Positions 26,359-37,447 are shown, counted from the stretch's first letter. The stretch is DNA of 64,000 bases from Fuerstiella sp. (GCA_029245955.1 JAQWOH010000007.1:1-64000), one strand, 5' to 3'. Program-made: numbers and translations. The notes: a model not told the origin generated them from the letters alone.

Positions 26359-29127
26359 TTGTCCACAGACGATCCTACAGGTGACCTTTCCGCGCCAACT
26401 GACGGTGGCGGAAATGATCGAGTACAGCGCACCGATATTCAGGAGGAAATGCAGAACAGCTATTTGACGTATGCGATGAGCGTCATAATCAGCCGGGCGT
26501 TACCTGATGTTCGCGACGGTCTTAAGCCGTCCCAACGCCGCATTCTGGTGGCGATGAACGACCTTAATCTCAGTCCCGGGGGCAGTCGTAAGAAGTGTGC
26601 GAAAATCGCCGGTGACACCAGCGGTAACTACCATCCGCATGGTGAGGGCTCAATCTATCCCACGCTGGTACGGATGGCTCAGGACTGGGCTATGCGTGAA
26701 GTTCTGATCGATAAACAGGGCAATTTCGGTTCGCTGGCCGGGCTGCCTCCGGCGGCAATGCGATACACAGAAGCCCGGCTGGCCGGTGCTGCGTCCGAAC
26801 TGTTGCGAGATATTGATCGCGATACCGTGGACTTCGTGAACACCTACGATCAGGAACGGACAGAACCGGTTGTACTGCCGGCGCGTTTTCCGAATCTGAT
26901 AGTCAACGGCTCGACGGGAATTGCCGTCGGCATGGCCACAAGTATTCCGCCTCACAACCTGGCTGAGGTTTGTGAAGCGGTCAAACGTATCATTGACAAT
27001 CCGGAGCTGACTCTGGATGAGCTGCTGGATGCAATTCCGGGGCCTGACTTCCCAACCGGGGGCGTTATCTGTGGTCGCATGGGCATTCGTCAGGCGTACA
27101 TGACAGGTCGTTCCACAATTGCGTTGCGAGCGCGCACACATTTTGAGACAGAAAAGAAAAGCGACGTAATTGTCGTCACTGAAATTCCGTACATGGAAAC
27201 TCGCGACCGCATTCGGGAGAAACTGGAATTACTGGTCCGCGATGAACGCATCAAGGGCATTTCCCGGATCGTGGACCTGACTGACCGCACCATTCCGAGT
27301 TGGCAGGTTCGCCTGCACATTGTCTTGAAGCGTGACGCCGATAAGGACGTCGTGCTGAATCAGCTGTATCAGTTCTCACCACTGCAGTCCACAGTCAGCA
27401 TGATTCTGCTGGCGCTGGATGGCAGCCGCCCGCAACTGATGACGCTTCGTGGCATGCTGGACGCCTTTATCCGGCACCGTGTGGAAGTCATTCGCCGTCG
27501 CACGGAATTCATGCTGCGAGAGGCCCGCAAACGCAAGCACACGGTCGAAGGCCTGTTGCTGGCTCAGGTGGACATCGACCGCATCATTAAGACGATTCGC
27601 GGAGCTTCCAGCCGGGCGGTCGCCAAGGATGACCTGCAGAAGATACCGATTCCAGCAGAACTTGTTGCTCGGGCACTGGGAGAAAACGGATTTTCGGAAT
27701 ACCAGGCAGAACAGGGCACGTCGCAAGAGTACTTCATCTCGACCAACCAGGCCGAGGCCATCGTCTCGATGCAGCTGGGGTCACTGGCCAATCTGGAGCG
27801 GGAAAAACTGCAGGGGGAACATGCTCAGCTTCTGGAAGATATCGGCGAGTATCTGCACCTGCTCAGCGATGAAGCTAACATCCGTGCTGTCATTCGCGAG
27901 GATATGGATGAACTGCAGAACAAGTACAACAACAAACGTCGCACTGATATTTCCTTCGAAGAACTGGGAGACTACGACAAGGAAGCTCTGATCCCGGAAG
28001 AAGCCATGGTCGTGACACTGTCGCGTCGTGGTTATATCAAACGCACTCCGCTCACGACCTATGAGGCCCAGAACCGAGGTGGGAAAGGTATCAAGGGCGC
28101 AACGTCAGATGAAGAGGACGCTATTGAGCATCTTTTCGTTTCCAGCACGCACGACTACCTGCTGTTCTTTACGGATCGCGGCCGAGTGCACTGGCTGAAG
28201 GTCTACGATCTGCCACTCCAGGCGCGTACGGCCAAGGGGCGTGCACTGGTGAACGTTATTGCTCTGGAAGAAGATGAACGCATTTCCAACTGCTTTAACG
28301 TTCGTGAATTCCCGGACGACAAGTATCTGATGATTGCGACGCGTAAAGGCATCGTGAAGAAGACAGCTCTGTCGGCCTATGGACGACCTCAAAAAGGGGG
28401 CATTATTGCGATTCGTCTGGACGACGACGATTCTCTGGTGGACGTGCGCATTTTGGAGGGAGACCAGGATGTGGTGATCAGTACGTCCGGCGGTATGGCG
28501 ATTCGATTCAGTCATGACGACGCACGGCCCATGGGCCGTGCGACTCGAGGAGTGAAAGGGATCAACCTGATTGCGGGTGAAGACGTCGTGGGAATGGTGG
28601 TCGCCGAAACCAGCTGTACGTTGCTGACGGTTTGCGAACTCGGCTATGGCAAACGAACCCCGTTCGGAACCGGCCTGACCGGTGCATCGGAAGACGACGA
28701 AACCGAAACCGAGACCGAAGGGGCGTCCAGCGGTACTGCTCAGTACCGTCGTCAGCGACGAGGCGGCAAAGGACTGCGAGATATCAAAACCACAGCACGC
28801 AACGGAAAAGTTGTGGATGCGATGGCGGTCCGCGATGACGACGAGGTTCTGATCGTGACTGCCAAGGGCAAGATTCAGCGCCTGCGAGCGTCAGACATCA
28901 GCACCATCGGACGAAATACTCAGGGCGTCCGCATTATGAAGCTGGATGAAGGCGACACACTGGCATCATGTGCCGTGATCGCCAGCGAGGACATCGAAGC
29001 GGAATCTGCCAAGGCGCGGATACTCGATGAAGCGACAGATGCTGTGCCGCAGGACACGCCTGACGATGTATCAGCGGAAGACGGCGATGCGGATTCGCCG
29101 GAGCAAACAGACAATTCGGAAGAGTAA
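26359..29127 (+). CDS. gyrA: DNA gyrase subunit A
   Basis: This 922-residue type IIA topoisomerase subunit breaks and rejoins DNA, and with GyrB introduces negative supercoils. It has the N-terminal [19 protein letters not shown], the catalytic Tyr136 in AAMRYTEAR, and a C-terminal beta-pinwheel with a perfect GyrA box QRRGGKG at 799-805, which identifies gyrase rather than topoisomerase IV. The quinolone-pocket loop reads [12 protein letters not shown]. Gly97 stands at the position of E. coli Ser83 and Pro101 at Asp87. An acidic insertion (DETETETEG) precedes the GyrA box, and the tail is also acidic. Initiation is at TTG. Confidence 0.96.
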   Translation: MSTDDPTGDLSAPTDGGGNDRVQRTDIQEEMQNSYLTYAMSVIISRALPDVRDGLKPSQRRILVAMNDLNLSPGGSRKKCAKIAGDTSGNYHPHGEGSIYPTLVRMAQDWAMREVLIDKQGNFGSLAGLPPAAMRYTEARLAGAASELLRDIDRDTVDFVNTYDQERTEPVVLPARFPNLIVNGSTGIAVGMATSIPPHNLAEVCEAVKRIIDNPELTLDELLDAIPGPDFPTGGVICGRMGIRQAYMTGRSTIALRARTHFETEKKSDVIVVTEIPYMETRDRIREKLELLVRDERIKGISRIVDLTDRTIPSWQVRLHIVLKRDADKDVVLNQLYQFSPLQSTVSMILLALDGSRPQLMTLRGMLDAFIRHRVEVIRRRTEFMLREARKRKHTVEGLLLAQVDIDRIIKTIRGASSRAVAKDDLQKIPIPAELVARALGENGFSEYQAEQGTSQEYFISTNQAEAIVSMQLGSLANLEREKLQGEHAQLLEDIGEYLHLLSDEANIRAVIREDMDELQNKYNNKRRTDISFEELGDYDKEALIPEEAMVVTLSRRGYIKRTPLTTYEAQNRGGKGIKGATSDEEDAIEHLFVSSTHDYLLFFTDRGRVHWLKVYDLPLQARTAKGRALVNVIALEEDERISNCFNVREFPDDKYLMIATRKGIVKKTALSAYGRPQKGGIIAIRLDDDDSLVDVRILEGDQDVVISTSGGMAIRFSHDDARPMGRATRGVKGINLIAGEDVVGMVVAETSCTLLTVCELGYGKRTPFGTGLTGASEDDETETETEGASSGTAQYRRQRRGGKGLRDIKTTARNGKVVDAMAVRDDDEVLIVTAKGKIQRLRASDISTIGRNTQGVRIMKLDEGDTLASCAVIASEDIEAESAKARILDEATDAVPQDTPDDVSAEDGDADSPEQTDNSEE

Positions 29128-29263
29128 TCTAAGGCCGAGTCACCGGATGGTATGGAGGTTCGCCAGGACTTTCAGCCGGTGGCGACGCGTATGCCAGTGA
29201 TGCGAAGCTTGCCCGGATTGACGCGACTGATTCGTTCCACTGGCCGAACCTGAACTTGTCACG

Positions 29264-30322
29264 ATGAGCGGTATTGTTGGCCATACGATGTACGCAATTC
29301 TGGCTGGGATGGCGACCCGGCACAGAAAGCTGCCGATTGCACCGCTGATACATCGCCACTATCCGAGTTATCTTTGTGGCGCCTATCTTGGTTGCGACAT
29401 TCAGACGATGCCGGAAGCCGTCTGCGTGGATACGGGGCAGGATGTCGGCTACGGAACAGCACCGCTGCAGCAGAGTCCGCTGACCGGCGGTACAGTGCGT
29501 CTGTGGTCACTTGAGTTCGGTGACGAATCATACCGGCCACGAGATATATACCGTCTGTTCTATGGACGTTCTCACCTTGTGTTCGGCTGGACTTCGGCCG
29601 AGCGTGAGCAGACAGTTCCATGGGATCACCTGCCCGACTACTGCGCTTCAGTCGTGCAGGACGCGATGGAGCTGTTTGGTCCTGGCGAGCGACAGCTGGC
29701 CTACCTGTTCGGCTGGATGGCCCACATCGTGGGTGACAGTCTGATCAAATCGGTGCAGCCAGGAATTGATCTGCACCTGCTGGATGGAAAATACACGCCC
29801 AGGAATCGCCCGATTCAGGATCTGGTTTCGTTTCACGAAATTGGAGTTCGGGAACTGGGGCTGAACTGGCCGGCTCTGTTGAGCGATCTTGCGCAGGCAC
29901 CGGTCGAATTGATTCAGCTGCATTACATGCGAGCCGCGAAACCACGGGGTGAACTGGCGGCCCACTTTTCCAATGCATGGTCGCCGCATCTTGCCCCGCT
30001 TCTGTCTGTAGTGCTGCAGGAAAACCGACGTTACCAGGCGATCCGTAATCCACGTCTCCTGAAAATGTATGCTCTGAAGAAGACGGGAGGGCGGTGGAAC
30101 TGCATGTCCGAACTCAGCCAGCAAACCGGCGGACTCAGTTATTCCGAAATGGTTGAACTGGCGGATCAGGCTGATTTTCGACATGCAATGTGGCAAATGG
30201 GAGAAGCCATCGTCAGCCTCTTTACGCGGGTCATTGAACGGACACCGCTATTGCAGAAGTTGCCAACTGAAGATGGGCCAACGTGGTTGGATCTCAGGAA
30301 CAGATGGCGGAAACGTCGCTGA
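29264..30322 (+). CDS. Zinc-dependent phospholipase C-like protein
   Basis: This 352-residue protein has the layout of zinc-dependent phospholipase C/S1-P1 nuclease helical proteins: GHTMYAILAG at the N-terminus, GAYLGCDIQTMP near 40, and the helix AYLFGWMAHIVGDSLIK near 147, whose His and Asp would bind zinc. No signal peptide is visible, which is unusual for the secreted enzymes of this group. A role in lipid or phosphodiester hydrolysis is inference. It follows gyrA by 136 bp on the same strand but has no functional link to it. Confidence 0.5.
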   Translation: MSGIVGHTMYAILAGMATRHRKLPIAPLIHRHYPSYLCGAYLGCDIQTMPEAVCVDTGQDVGYGTAPLQQSPLTGGTVRLWSLEFGDESYRPRDIYRLFYGRSHLVFGWTSAEREQTVPWDHLPDYCASVVQDAMELFGPGERQLAYLFGWMAHIVGDSLIKSVQPGIDLHLLDGKYTPRNRPIQDLVSFHEIGVRELGLNWPALLSDLAQAPVELIQLHYMRAAKPRGELAAHFSNAWSPHLAPLLSVVLQENRRYQAIRNPRLLKMYALKKTGGRWNCMSELSQQTGGLSYSEMVELADQADFRHAMWQMGEAIVSLFTRVIERTPLLQKLPTEDGPTWLDLRNRWRKRR

Positions 30323-30532
30323 CTTGCGGTCATCGCCGTCACCAGCACCAGGTTTGAGTCGTCGACGATCGATCACAAGTCCTTTTCGTTTGACCGCGTT
30401 GTTATCACCCAGGACGTTTGTCCATGAACGGACGGGAAAATGACGAAACTGTCGGCTACAATTGTTTCGCTGTTCGGCGGGGTGACGACAGGGGCGGGAC
30501 TCTCTTTTTCGAATTCATGACGGTCAACGCAG

Positions 30533-33500
30533 ATGAATTATCGCCCGGAAGAGACTCCCGACGATGTGAGGGCAACCAACACCGGTGGTCCTGGCTGGCG
30601 CGTGTCTCAACTGCTTGTGGTTACCCTGGTGTGTGCTGCTGTCGGCGGCACGCAGGCTCAGGATGTGCAGTACAATCGTGATGTGCGACCGATTTTGGCG
30701 GACAGGTGTTTTCGTTGCCACGGACCGGATGCGGCTGCTCGTGAGGCCGATCTGCGGCTGGATGAGAGAGACAGTGCAATCCGAGACCGTGGAGAACGCA
30801 CAGTGGTTGTCCCGGGTCAGCCGGCGTCCAGTGAACTGATTCGGCGAATCGTGTCTGTCGATAAGGAGGAGCGTATGCCCCCGCACGATTCCGGCGCAAC
30901 GCTCAGCTCTGACGAAGTTGAAGTCCTGCGTCAATGGATCACGGGCGGAGCCGGCTATCAGCAGCATTGGGCGTTCATCCCGCCACAGCGCCCTGCGCTA
31001 CCGGCCGTACAGGACAACGCCTGGCCGACGAATCCGATCGACAGGTTTGTGCTGGCCAGTCTGGAACGTCACGGACGGCCGCCGACGGCGACAGCCGACA
31101 GCGCGACGTTGATTCGTCGTGTCACTCTGGACCTGACGGGATTGCCTCCTGCTGTTCAGGAAATCGACGCGTTTGAACTTGATTCGACACACGACCCCGA
31201 GACTGCATACCAGAATCTGATCGAGCGGTTGCTGGCATCGCCTCGTTATGGAGAGCGGATGGCGACCGGCTGGCTGGACGCGGCTCGCTATGCCGACACC
31301 AACGGGTACTTTACAGACAACGATCGAACGATGTGGCCATGGCGCGACTGGGTTATTAACGCTTTCAACAGTAATATGCCGTTCGATCGATTCACCATCG
31401 AACAGATCGCGGGAGATCTTCTGCCGGCTGCGACCCTTGACCAGAAAATCGCCACGGGCTTCAATCGCAATCATATGGTGAACAACGAAACCGGCATCAT
31501 CGAAGAAGAATTCCGTGTGGAATATGTCGTTGACCGGGTCGATACGACATCCACGGTGTGGATGGGGCTGACCGTCAGTTGCGCTCGCTGCCATGATCAC
31601 AAGTACGATCCGATTTCGCAGCAGGAATTCTATCGTTTCTTTTCGTTCTTCAACAATGTGCCCGAACGTGGCCTAAGCGGCAGCGGTGGCAACGCTGCTC
31701 CACTCATGAAAGTGCCGACGCCTGAACAGCAGAATCGGCTGCAGGAATTGCCGAGCCGGATTATGGAAGCTCAGCAGAAGTATGCTGCGGTCGCGGAGGA
31801 TCTGGATGAGGCGCAGACACTGTGGGAAACAACGGCGGTGTCGCGGATACCTGCGCCGACAGTCGCGAGCCTCGTGGCACATTATTCACTGGATGACGAA
31901 CTTACCGCGGGGGCGAAGGTCGGGGCGGTCAGTGTCGTGGACGGAATGATCGACAGCGCCGCGAAGTTCGAAGGTGATGCATGCATCAGTATCGCTGAAG
32001 GTCCCGACTTTGATTACGACGATGCATTTTCGTTCGGAGCGTGGATTCGTCCCGAAGCGGCCGGCTGCGTTGTCTCGAAAATGGATGATGCCCGCCAGAT
32101 GTGTGGGTACGACGTGACGTTGCGAAAAGGGAAAGCTGTCGTCAATCTTGTCCATCACTGGAACAGAGACGCGATCCAGGTGTCGACTGCATTATCGCTG
32201 CCTATGCGAAAGTGGCAGCACCTGATGTTCTGCTATGACGGTTCTGCAACAGCAGCCGGGGTGAAGATCTATATTGACGGGCAGTCGCAATCGGTCGATG
32301 TTGCGCAGGACACTTTGACGGGAACGATTCGAAACCAGCAGCCGTTGAGAATCGGACGACGGCAGACCAGTGCCTCCTACAAAGGGCTGATCGATGATGT
32401 GCGGTTCTACAATCGCCGTTTGTCCACCGAAGAAGTTTATCGATTGGCGAGCCAGCAACTGGTGCGTGGTCTCGTTACCAAACCGTCGGGAAAACGCAGC
32501 GATGAACAACAGCAGATGTTGAGGACGTGGTTTCTGCGGCATCACGCCGAAGAACGTTTCGTGAAGCCGACGGCAGAGCTTGAAAAACTCCGCAGTGAGC
32601 AGTCTCGGTTATCGAAACGTGTGGCAACGACGATGGTGATGCAGGAAGCCGACAAGCCTCGTCCGGCATTTGTGCTGCGTCGCGGCGAGTACGACCGTCA
32701 CGGCGAAGAAGTCTCTGCTGGTGTGCCGGAATTTCTCGCGTCTGTCCAAACTGGAAGCTTTCCCGTCCGTGACGATGGGGGGCGGGAAAATCGTTCTGTA
32801 AATCGCCTTGATCTGGCAAAGTGGCTGGTGGATCCGGCCCATCCGCTGACGGCTCGGGTGACGGTCAACCGACTGTGGCAGCAGTTGCTTGGCAGAGGCA
32901 TTGTCGGGACGGTTGGTGACTTTGGCACTCAGGGTGATTGGCCCACTCATCCGGAACTACTCGACTGGCTGGCCGTCGAATTCATTGAAAGCGGCTGGGA
33001 CATAAAACACCTGCTCGGCCTGATTGTCAGTTCTGCGACCTATCGCCAGTCTTCGCACTGTTCGGAACAGCTCTATCTTTATGACCCGGACAATCGTCTG
33101 CTGGCTCGCGGATCTCGGTTTCGCATGGACGCTGAAATGCTGCGTGACAACGCATTGGCCATAAGCGGTCTGCTGGTCGAAAAACTCGGCGGACCATCGG
33201 TGAAACCGTACCAGCCGCCAGGACTGTGGCTGGACGTGACTTACGACAGCGATCGGGCATATCAACCGGACAGCGGTCAGTCTCTGTATCGCCGCAGTAT
33301 GTATACATTCTGGAAACGACAGTCTCCGCCGCCGGTCATGCGCGTGTTTGACGCTCCCAGCCGTGAGGTCTGCTCCGTCCGGAGGTCACGAACCAACACT
33401 CCCCTGCAGGCGCTTGCCCTGATGAACGATCCCACGTTTGTCGAAGCTGCTCGAAAGTTCGCTGAATCGGTTTTGACGCACGACCTCGGCGACCCCGCGC

Positions 33501-33745
33501 AGCAAGTCTCCAATGCCTTCCGCAGGGCAACGGCGCGACGGCCGACGAGGGGTGAAGTCGAAGTGCTGCTGGACGTGCTTCGACTTCAGAAGGTCGTGTT
33601 TGCTTTGGACGAAGCGCGGGCACATCAGCTGTTGAGTGTCGGCGATTCCGCACGCAACGAAGCGTTGGATGCCGCAGAACATGCTGCATGGACGACCGTC
33701 GCCAGCATGATCCTGTGCCTGGATGAAACTATCACCCGACGATAA
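30533..33745 (+). CDS. Planctomycete cytochrome (PSCyt1)/DUF1549/LamG/DUF1553 protein
   Basis: This is a 1070-residue exported protein. A membrane-targeting segment lies at about 25-42, followed by the haem motif CFRCH (Cys59-His63) of planctomycete cytochrome C. DUF1549 follows (WLDAARYADTNGY; CARCHDHKYDPI), then a laminin-G-like beta-sandwich insertion (about 440-640, with WQHLMFCYDG and LIDDVRFYNRRL), then DUF1553 (LARVTVNRLWQQ-like ARVTVNRLWQQLLGRG, and TPLQALALMNDP). The DUF1501 gene starts 13 nt downstream, the usual pairing in this phylum. The biochemical role of the pair is not established; a role in complex carbohydrate breakdown is a common guess. The LamG insertion would add sugar or protein binding. 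Confidence 0.88.
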   Translation: MNYRPEETPDDVRATNTGGPGWRVSQLLVVTLVCAAVGGTQAQDVQYNRDVRPILADRCFRCHGPDAAAREADLRLDERDSAIRDRGERTVVVPGQPASSELIRRIVSVDKEERMPPHDSGATLSSDEVEVLRQWITGGAGYQQHWAFIPPQRPALPAVQDNAWPTNPIDRFVLASLERHGRPPTATADSATLIRRVTLDLTGLPPAVQEIDAFELDSTHDPETAYQNLIERLLASPRYGERMATGWLDAARYADTNGYFTDNDRTMWPWRDWVINAFNSNMPFDRFTIEQIAGDLLPAATLDQKIATGFNRNHMVNNETGIIEEEFRVEYVVDRVDTTSTVWMGLTVSCARCHDHKYDPISQQEFYRFFSFFNNVPERGLSGSGGNAAPLMKVPTPEQQNRLQELPSRIMEAQQKYAAVAEDLDEAQTLWETTAVSRIPAPTVASLVAHYSLDDELTAGAKVGAVSVVDGMIDSAAKFEGDACISIAEGPDFDYDDAFSFGAWIRPEAAGCVVSKMDDARQMCGYDVTLRKGKAVVNLVHHWNRDAIQVSTALSLPMRKWQHLMFCYDGSATAAGVKIYIDGQSQSVDVAQDTLTGTIRNQQPLRIGRRQTSASYKGLIDDVRFYNRRLSTEEVYRLASQQLVRGLVTKPSGKRSDEQQQMLRTWFLRHHAEERFVKPTAELEKLRSEQSRLSKRVATTMVMQEADKPRPAFVLRRGEYDRHGEEVSAGVPEFLASVQTGSFPVRDDGGRENRSVNRLDLAKWLVDPAHPLTARVTVNRLWQQLLGRGIVGTVGDFGTQGDWPTHPELLDWLAVEFIESGWDIKHLLGLIVSSATYRQSSHCSEQLYLYDPDNRLLARGSRFRMDAEMLRDNALAISGLLVEKLGGPSVKPYQPPGLWLDVTYDSDRAYQPDSGQSLYRRSMYTFWKRQSPPPVMRVFDAPSREVCSVRRSRTNTPLQALALMNDPTFVEAARKFAESVLTHDLGDPAQQVSNAFRRATARRPTRGEVEVLLDVLRLQKVVFALDEARAHQLLSVGDSARNEALDAAEHAAWTTVASMILCLDETITRR

Positions 33746-33758
33746 CAGGTTCCTATGA

Positions 33759-35246
33759 ATGTCTGAATCAGGATGCGAACAGCAATACATGGCTGGTACT
33801 GGCCATTCCTGCATGCGGGCGGTCTGTTCAACGATGCAGGCGCGGCGACTGCACACCAGACGCCAGCTGCTCGGTCGCTCGGCAACGGGAATCGGTGCCG
33901 CTGCGCTCGGAGCTCTGCTTAACGCTGACACTCCAGCCGGGCCAACGGCACTGTCTTCTCGCGCCAAACGGGTTATCTATCTGTTCATGCACGGTGGTCC
34001 GTCGCAGATCGATCTGTTCGACGACAAGCCGACACTGAATCGGTTGCGGGGGACAGAACTACCGGCATCCGTTCGGATGAAACAGCGACTGACCGGGATG
34101 ACGTCCAGCCAGAAAACACTGCCCGTAGCGCCGTCCGTGTTCAGGTTTGCTCAACACGGTCAGAGTGGAGCATCGTTCAGCGAATTGCTGCCCAATCTGG
34201 CCGAGGTGGCAGACGACCTGTGTTTTATCAAGTCAATGCACACCGAAGCGATCAATCACGACCCAGCTGTGACGTATCTGCAGACGGGGCATCAACAACC
34301 CGGACGCCCCAGCATGGGATCATGGCTCAGCTATGGTCTTGGCAGTGAGAACGAAAATTTGCCAGGTTTCGTTGTGTTGCTGTCGCGAGGCAGTGCCGCT
34401 CGTCCTGATGACCCTCTGCACACGCGACTGTGGGGCTCGGCGTTTCTGCCGTCCAATCACCAGGGGGTGAGTTTTCGTTCCGCGGGCGACCCTGTGCTGT
34501 ATCTTTCCAATCCACCAGGCATTGATGCCGCTACCCGACGACATATGCTTAATGGCTTACGAAAACTCAACCGCAGTCAGTTTGAGTCAACAGGGGACCC
34601 GGAAATCAACACACGGATTGCTCAGTTCGAACTGGCAAATCGCATGCAGATGTCAGTCCCGGACCTGACGAACCTGAATGACGAATCAAACGAAACTTTC
34701 AAGATGTACGGCGAAGATGTCCGCCGTCCGGGCACCTTTGCTGCAAATTGTCTGCTGGCTCGCCGCATGGCAGAACGAGGGGTGAGATTCATTCAGCTTT
34801 ATCACCGTGGATGGGATCAGCACTACAATTTGCCCAGTGATCTCCGGCTGCAGTGCCGAGACGTCGATCAGCCTTGTGCAGCACTTATTAACGACCTTAA
34901 GCGGCGCGGCCTGCTGGAAGACACGCTGGTTGTCTGGACCGGAGAATTCGGCCGCACAATTTACAGTCAGGGAAAACTGGAAAGTAACAACTACGGTAGA
35001 GACCACCACGGCCGTTGCTTCACCGCATGGCTGGCGGGTGGCGGCATTAAACCGGGAATGACGTTCGGCGGCACGGATGACTTCTCATACAATGTGGCTC
35101 ATGATCCGGTCCACGTTCACGACCTGAACGCCACAATTCTGCACTGCATGGGCATCGATCACAGAAGGCTGACGTTCAGGTTCAAAGGCCGCCAATACCG
35201 ACTTACGGACGTTCATGGCAAGGTCGCGACCCAGGTGCTGAGTTGA
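33759..35246 (+). CDS. DUF1501 protein with Tat signal
   Basis: This is a 495-residue protein. The twin-arginine region TRRQLLGRSATGIGAAALG shows Tat export. In-frame ATGs at 33789, 33813 and 33834 are alternative starts nearer the signal. The fold is related to alkaline phosphatases and sulfatases: LFMHGGPSQIDLFDDKP, then the distal WTGEFGRT and GRDHHG, which hold conserved metal-binding-type residues. Some such proteins have been annotated as sulfatases, but the formylglycine Cys/Ser motif is absent, so that name should not be used. It is co-transcribed with the upstream cytochrome/DUF1549/DUF1553 gene. Confidence 0.88.
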   Translation: MSESGCEQQYMAGTGHSCMRAVCSTMQARRLHTRRQLLGRSATGIGAAALGALLNADTPAGPTALSSRAKRVIYLFMHGGPSQIDLFDDKPTLNRLRGTELPASVRMKQRLTGMTSSQKTLPVAPSVFRFAQHGQSGASFSELLPNLAEVADDLCFIKSMHTEAINHDPAVTYLQTGHQQPGRPSMGSWLSYGLGSENENLPGFVVLLSRGSAARPDDPLHTRLWGSAFLPSNHQGVSFRSAGDPVLYLSNPPGIDAATRRHMLNGLRKLNRSQFESTGDPEINTRIAQFELANRMQMSVPDLTNLNDESNETFKMYGEDVRRPGTFAANCLLARRMAERGVRFIQLYHRGWDQHYNLPSDLRLQCRDVDQPCAALINDLKRRGLLEDTLVVWTGEFGRTIYSQGKLESNNYGRDHHGRCFTAWLAGGGIKPGMTFGGTDDFSYNVAHDPVHVHDLNATILHCMGIDHRRLTFRFKGRQYRLTDVHGKVATQVLS

Positions 35247-35287
35247 CGCCAGTTGTACCCTCGTGCAGAACCGAATCGCCAGCCATT

Positions 35288-36025
35288 TTACGTTACAGGA
35301 AGAAGCACCGAGGCATCGTAGTCCAGCGCCGGTTGCACCAGCCGCGCGTCTTTCTGCAGATAGTGGAAAGCAACGGCGCGACGGGCGTGATCGCTGGTGT
35401 TGGCGGAAGACTGGTGCCATGTATTTCCGTGGTGGAATGAAATCCCGCCACTCTGGACCGGAGCCGGCGTCATGGCGTACTCGTGATGTCGTTCCGGAGA
35501 CAGCTGAAGATTAAATGGCTCACCTTTCGGAGCGATGTGCGGGTGAATCGGCCCCAGATTGCTGCTGTCACCGTAAAACAGACAGCCGTTCTGGACTGTG
35601 GCCGTATCCAGAGCAATCCATACCGTCAGGGTTGCGTTGAGGTCGTCCGGACCGAAGTAGAAGTTGTCCTGATGGATTGGTTTTGGTCCGCCGATTTCCG
35701 GTGGTTTGCAGAAAATCTGGCTGAAGAACACCGAGACTCCCGGCCCGATCAGCTGCTCCACCATGGCCACGACGTTGTCCGATTTTGCCAGCTGCTGAAA
35801 TGTCTGTCGATGAAACGCAGGGTTGTCCAGCTTACGCAGGGCCGTTCCCTGACCTCCCGGTTCGAGATACCACCGCTTCTGATCATCGGCCAGATTCTCC
35901 AGAAACTCGTCGCCCCAGTGGTGGATATCGTCCAGCGCTGTGCTGACCTGGTCGGGCGTCAGAACATCGGGAACTGTCAGGTGACCCGTGGCCCGAAATT
36001 CTTTGACCTGCAAATCTGATAACAC
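35288..36025 (-). CDS. Phytanoyl-CoA dioxygenase family oxygenase
   Basis: This is a 245-residue Fe(II)/2-oxoglutarate oxygenase. The iron triad is His118 and Asp120 in IHQDNFYF, plus His204 in GNTWHQSS. Arg215 in HARRAVAFHY would hold 2-oxoglutarate. The length fits the PhyH family. No signal peptide is visible. The substrate is unknown; bacterial members hydroxylate lipids, amino acids or natural products. It follows the Nramp-type gene by 12 bp on the same strand and is probably co-transcribed with it. Confidence 0.82.
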   Translation of the reverse strand: MLSDLQVKEFRATGHLTVPDVLTPDQVSTALDDIHHWGDEFLENLADDQKRWYLEPGGQGTALRKLDNPAFHRQTFQQLAKSDNVVAMVEQLIGPGVSVFFSQIFCKPPEIGGPKPIHQDNFYFGPDDLNATLTVWIALDTATVQNGCLFYGDSSNLGPIHPHIAPKGEPFNLQLSPERHHEYAMTPAPVQSGGISFHHGNTWHQSSANTSDHARRAVAFHYLQKDARLVQPALDYDASVLLPVT

Positions 36026-36037
36026 GTTTTCCAGTCC

Positions 36038-37447
36038 TCAGTTTTGAGCTTCAAATATTCGGGAGGCCCGGGCTATTGAAACATTTGCCGTGACCGGTGT
36101 TTTTATGCCTTCCGAAAGAGCCGTTACCGGAGCCGGGTGCAGGTAGTCGTCAACTTTTTTCGGAAGATCGACGAAGGCAGTTTTGGCGGCCATCGCGACC
36201 AGCATTACCAGTCCCAGTCCCGCAAACGCAATTGTGCCAGGCCCGTTGACGTTCTCACCCATCACATCGGGCGAACTGGTCAGCCACAGAAGAACTCCGG
36301 CGACTAATGGTGCGGCAACGACGGTCATCGCCTGAGCAAAGATGATCGTTGGAGTGCGATCGAAGTCGAAGATAAGAACGGCCACGCCAACGAACATTCC
36401 GGTCAGTAACGCGGCAGTCGTCATCAGACGTGGCCCGGTGTCGGTCGGCCTGCTGCCCAGACCCAGTCCGTCTGCGGCCATAAAGCCGCCAATCATCGAA
36501 TTGACAAGGAACGAGGAATATGCGGCGGAAAACAGTCCCAGGCAGAAGATGATCTTCGCGCTGGCGCCGAATGTTTCCTCGAGGGCGGTTGCCACGGCGA
36601 CAGGATTCTTCAGCGTTACTGTCGGACCGCCCGGACTATAGAACGCGGCTGCGGCTGTCGACATCAGCATCAATGTGATCAGAAACATGATCACCGAGCC
36701 CACTCGAGCGTCGACCAGGCCGCTCTTCAGGTCCTCTTTCTTCCAGCCTTTTTGGCGGACCAGATAGGCCTGATAGAAAGCTGCAGTAATCACAAAGGTT
36801 GTGCCAACCAGTCCGAGCACCGGCAACATCTCTCCAGACGTTCCAAGCGAAGGAGTGAAACCCTTGAGCATGCCGCCAACGCTCGGCTTCAGGCTGATCA
36901 GGTTGACCGCGAAGCTGGCGAGCATCAGGCCGACGAATGTCATCATGAGTTTTTCCAGAGTCCTGTACATGTCTTTGAACAGGTACAGGAATGAAATCGC
37001 CAAAGCATTGAACATCACGACCATCACGGTGACGACAATCTTGTTGTCAACAAAGGCTTCGAATGCGGCGGCGACGCCGATATTGTTGCCGGACTGAAAT
37101 GCTGCTGAGATGAAGAACACTCCGATACCCACCATGATCGCGAGCCAACTGCCCGCCTTTTTCCGGATCAGATCACCGGGAGCTTCTGCCGCTACCGCTC
37201 CCAGCTTTGCACCCAGGGTCATGTACACCATCATGAACGCCACCGATACAACAACGACCCACAGCATGGCATAGCCGTCGTTCGCTCCGATCTTGGAGCT
37301 GGTCATGATGCTGCCCGGGCCGATCACAACACAGGCGGTGATGAGCCCCGGTCCTACGCGTTTGTACCACGCTGTCGGTGAGTTGTTCGCAGAACGGTTT
37401 TCAGTACGGGCGGTGGCAGCAGTTTCGTTCGAGGACTCTTCGGTCAT
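36038..37447 (-). CDS. Nramp-family transporter lacking canonical metal motifs
   Basis: The protein has 469 residues from ATG 37447, preceded by GGAAG. Eleven or so membrane segments follow. The N-terminal signature [20 protein letters not shown] aligns with the Nramp segment GPGF...DPGN, but the metal-binding Asp and Asn of DPGN are Gly43 and Ser46. The TM6 Met-Pro-His is also absent: [15 protein letters not shown] has Ala-Phe-Tyr (223-225) or Thr-Ala-Ala there. So it is unlikely to move Mn2+ or Fe2+ in the usual way. Nramp-related Mg2+ transporters also depart from these motifs. The substrate is open. It precedes the PhyH oxygenase gene. Confidence 0.82.
   Translation of the reverse strand: MTEESSNETAATARTENRSANNSPTAWYKRVGPGLITACVVIGPGSIMTSSKIGANDGYAMLWVVVVSVAFMMVYMTLGAKLGAVAAEAPGDLIRKKAGSWLAIMVGIGVFFISAAFQSGNNIGVAAAFEAFVDNKIVVTVMVVMFNALAISFLYLFKDMYRTLEKLMMTFVGLMLASFAVNLISLKPSVGGMLKGFTPSLGTSGEMLPVLGLVGTTFVITAAFYQAYLVRQKGWKKEDLKSGLVDARVGSVIMFLITLMLMSTAAAAFYSPGGPTVTLKNPVAVATALEETFGASAKIIFCLGLFSAAYSSFLVNSMIGGFMAADGLGLGSRPTDTGPRLMTTAALLTGMFVGVAVLIFDFDRTPTIIFAQAMTVVAAPLVAGVLLWLTSSPDVMGENVNGPGTIAFAGLGLVMLVAMAAKTAFVDLPKKVDDYLHPAPVTALSEGIKTPVTANVSIARASRIFEAQN

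Noticed and set aside
33759-35246. Annotation of DUF1501 as sulfatase
   Set aside because: No Cys/Ser-x-Pro-x-Arg formylglycine motif is present in any copy.
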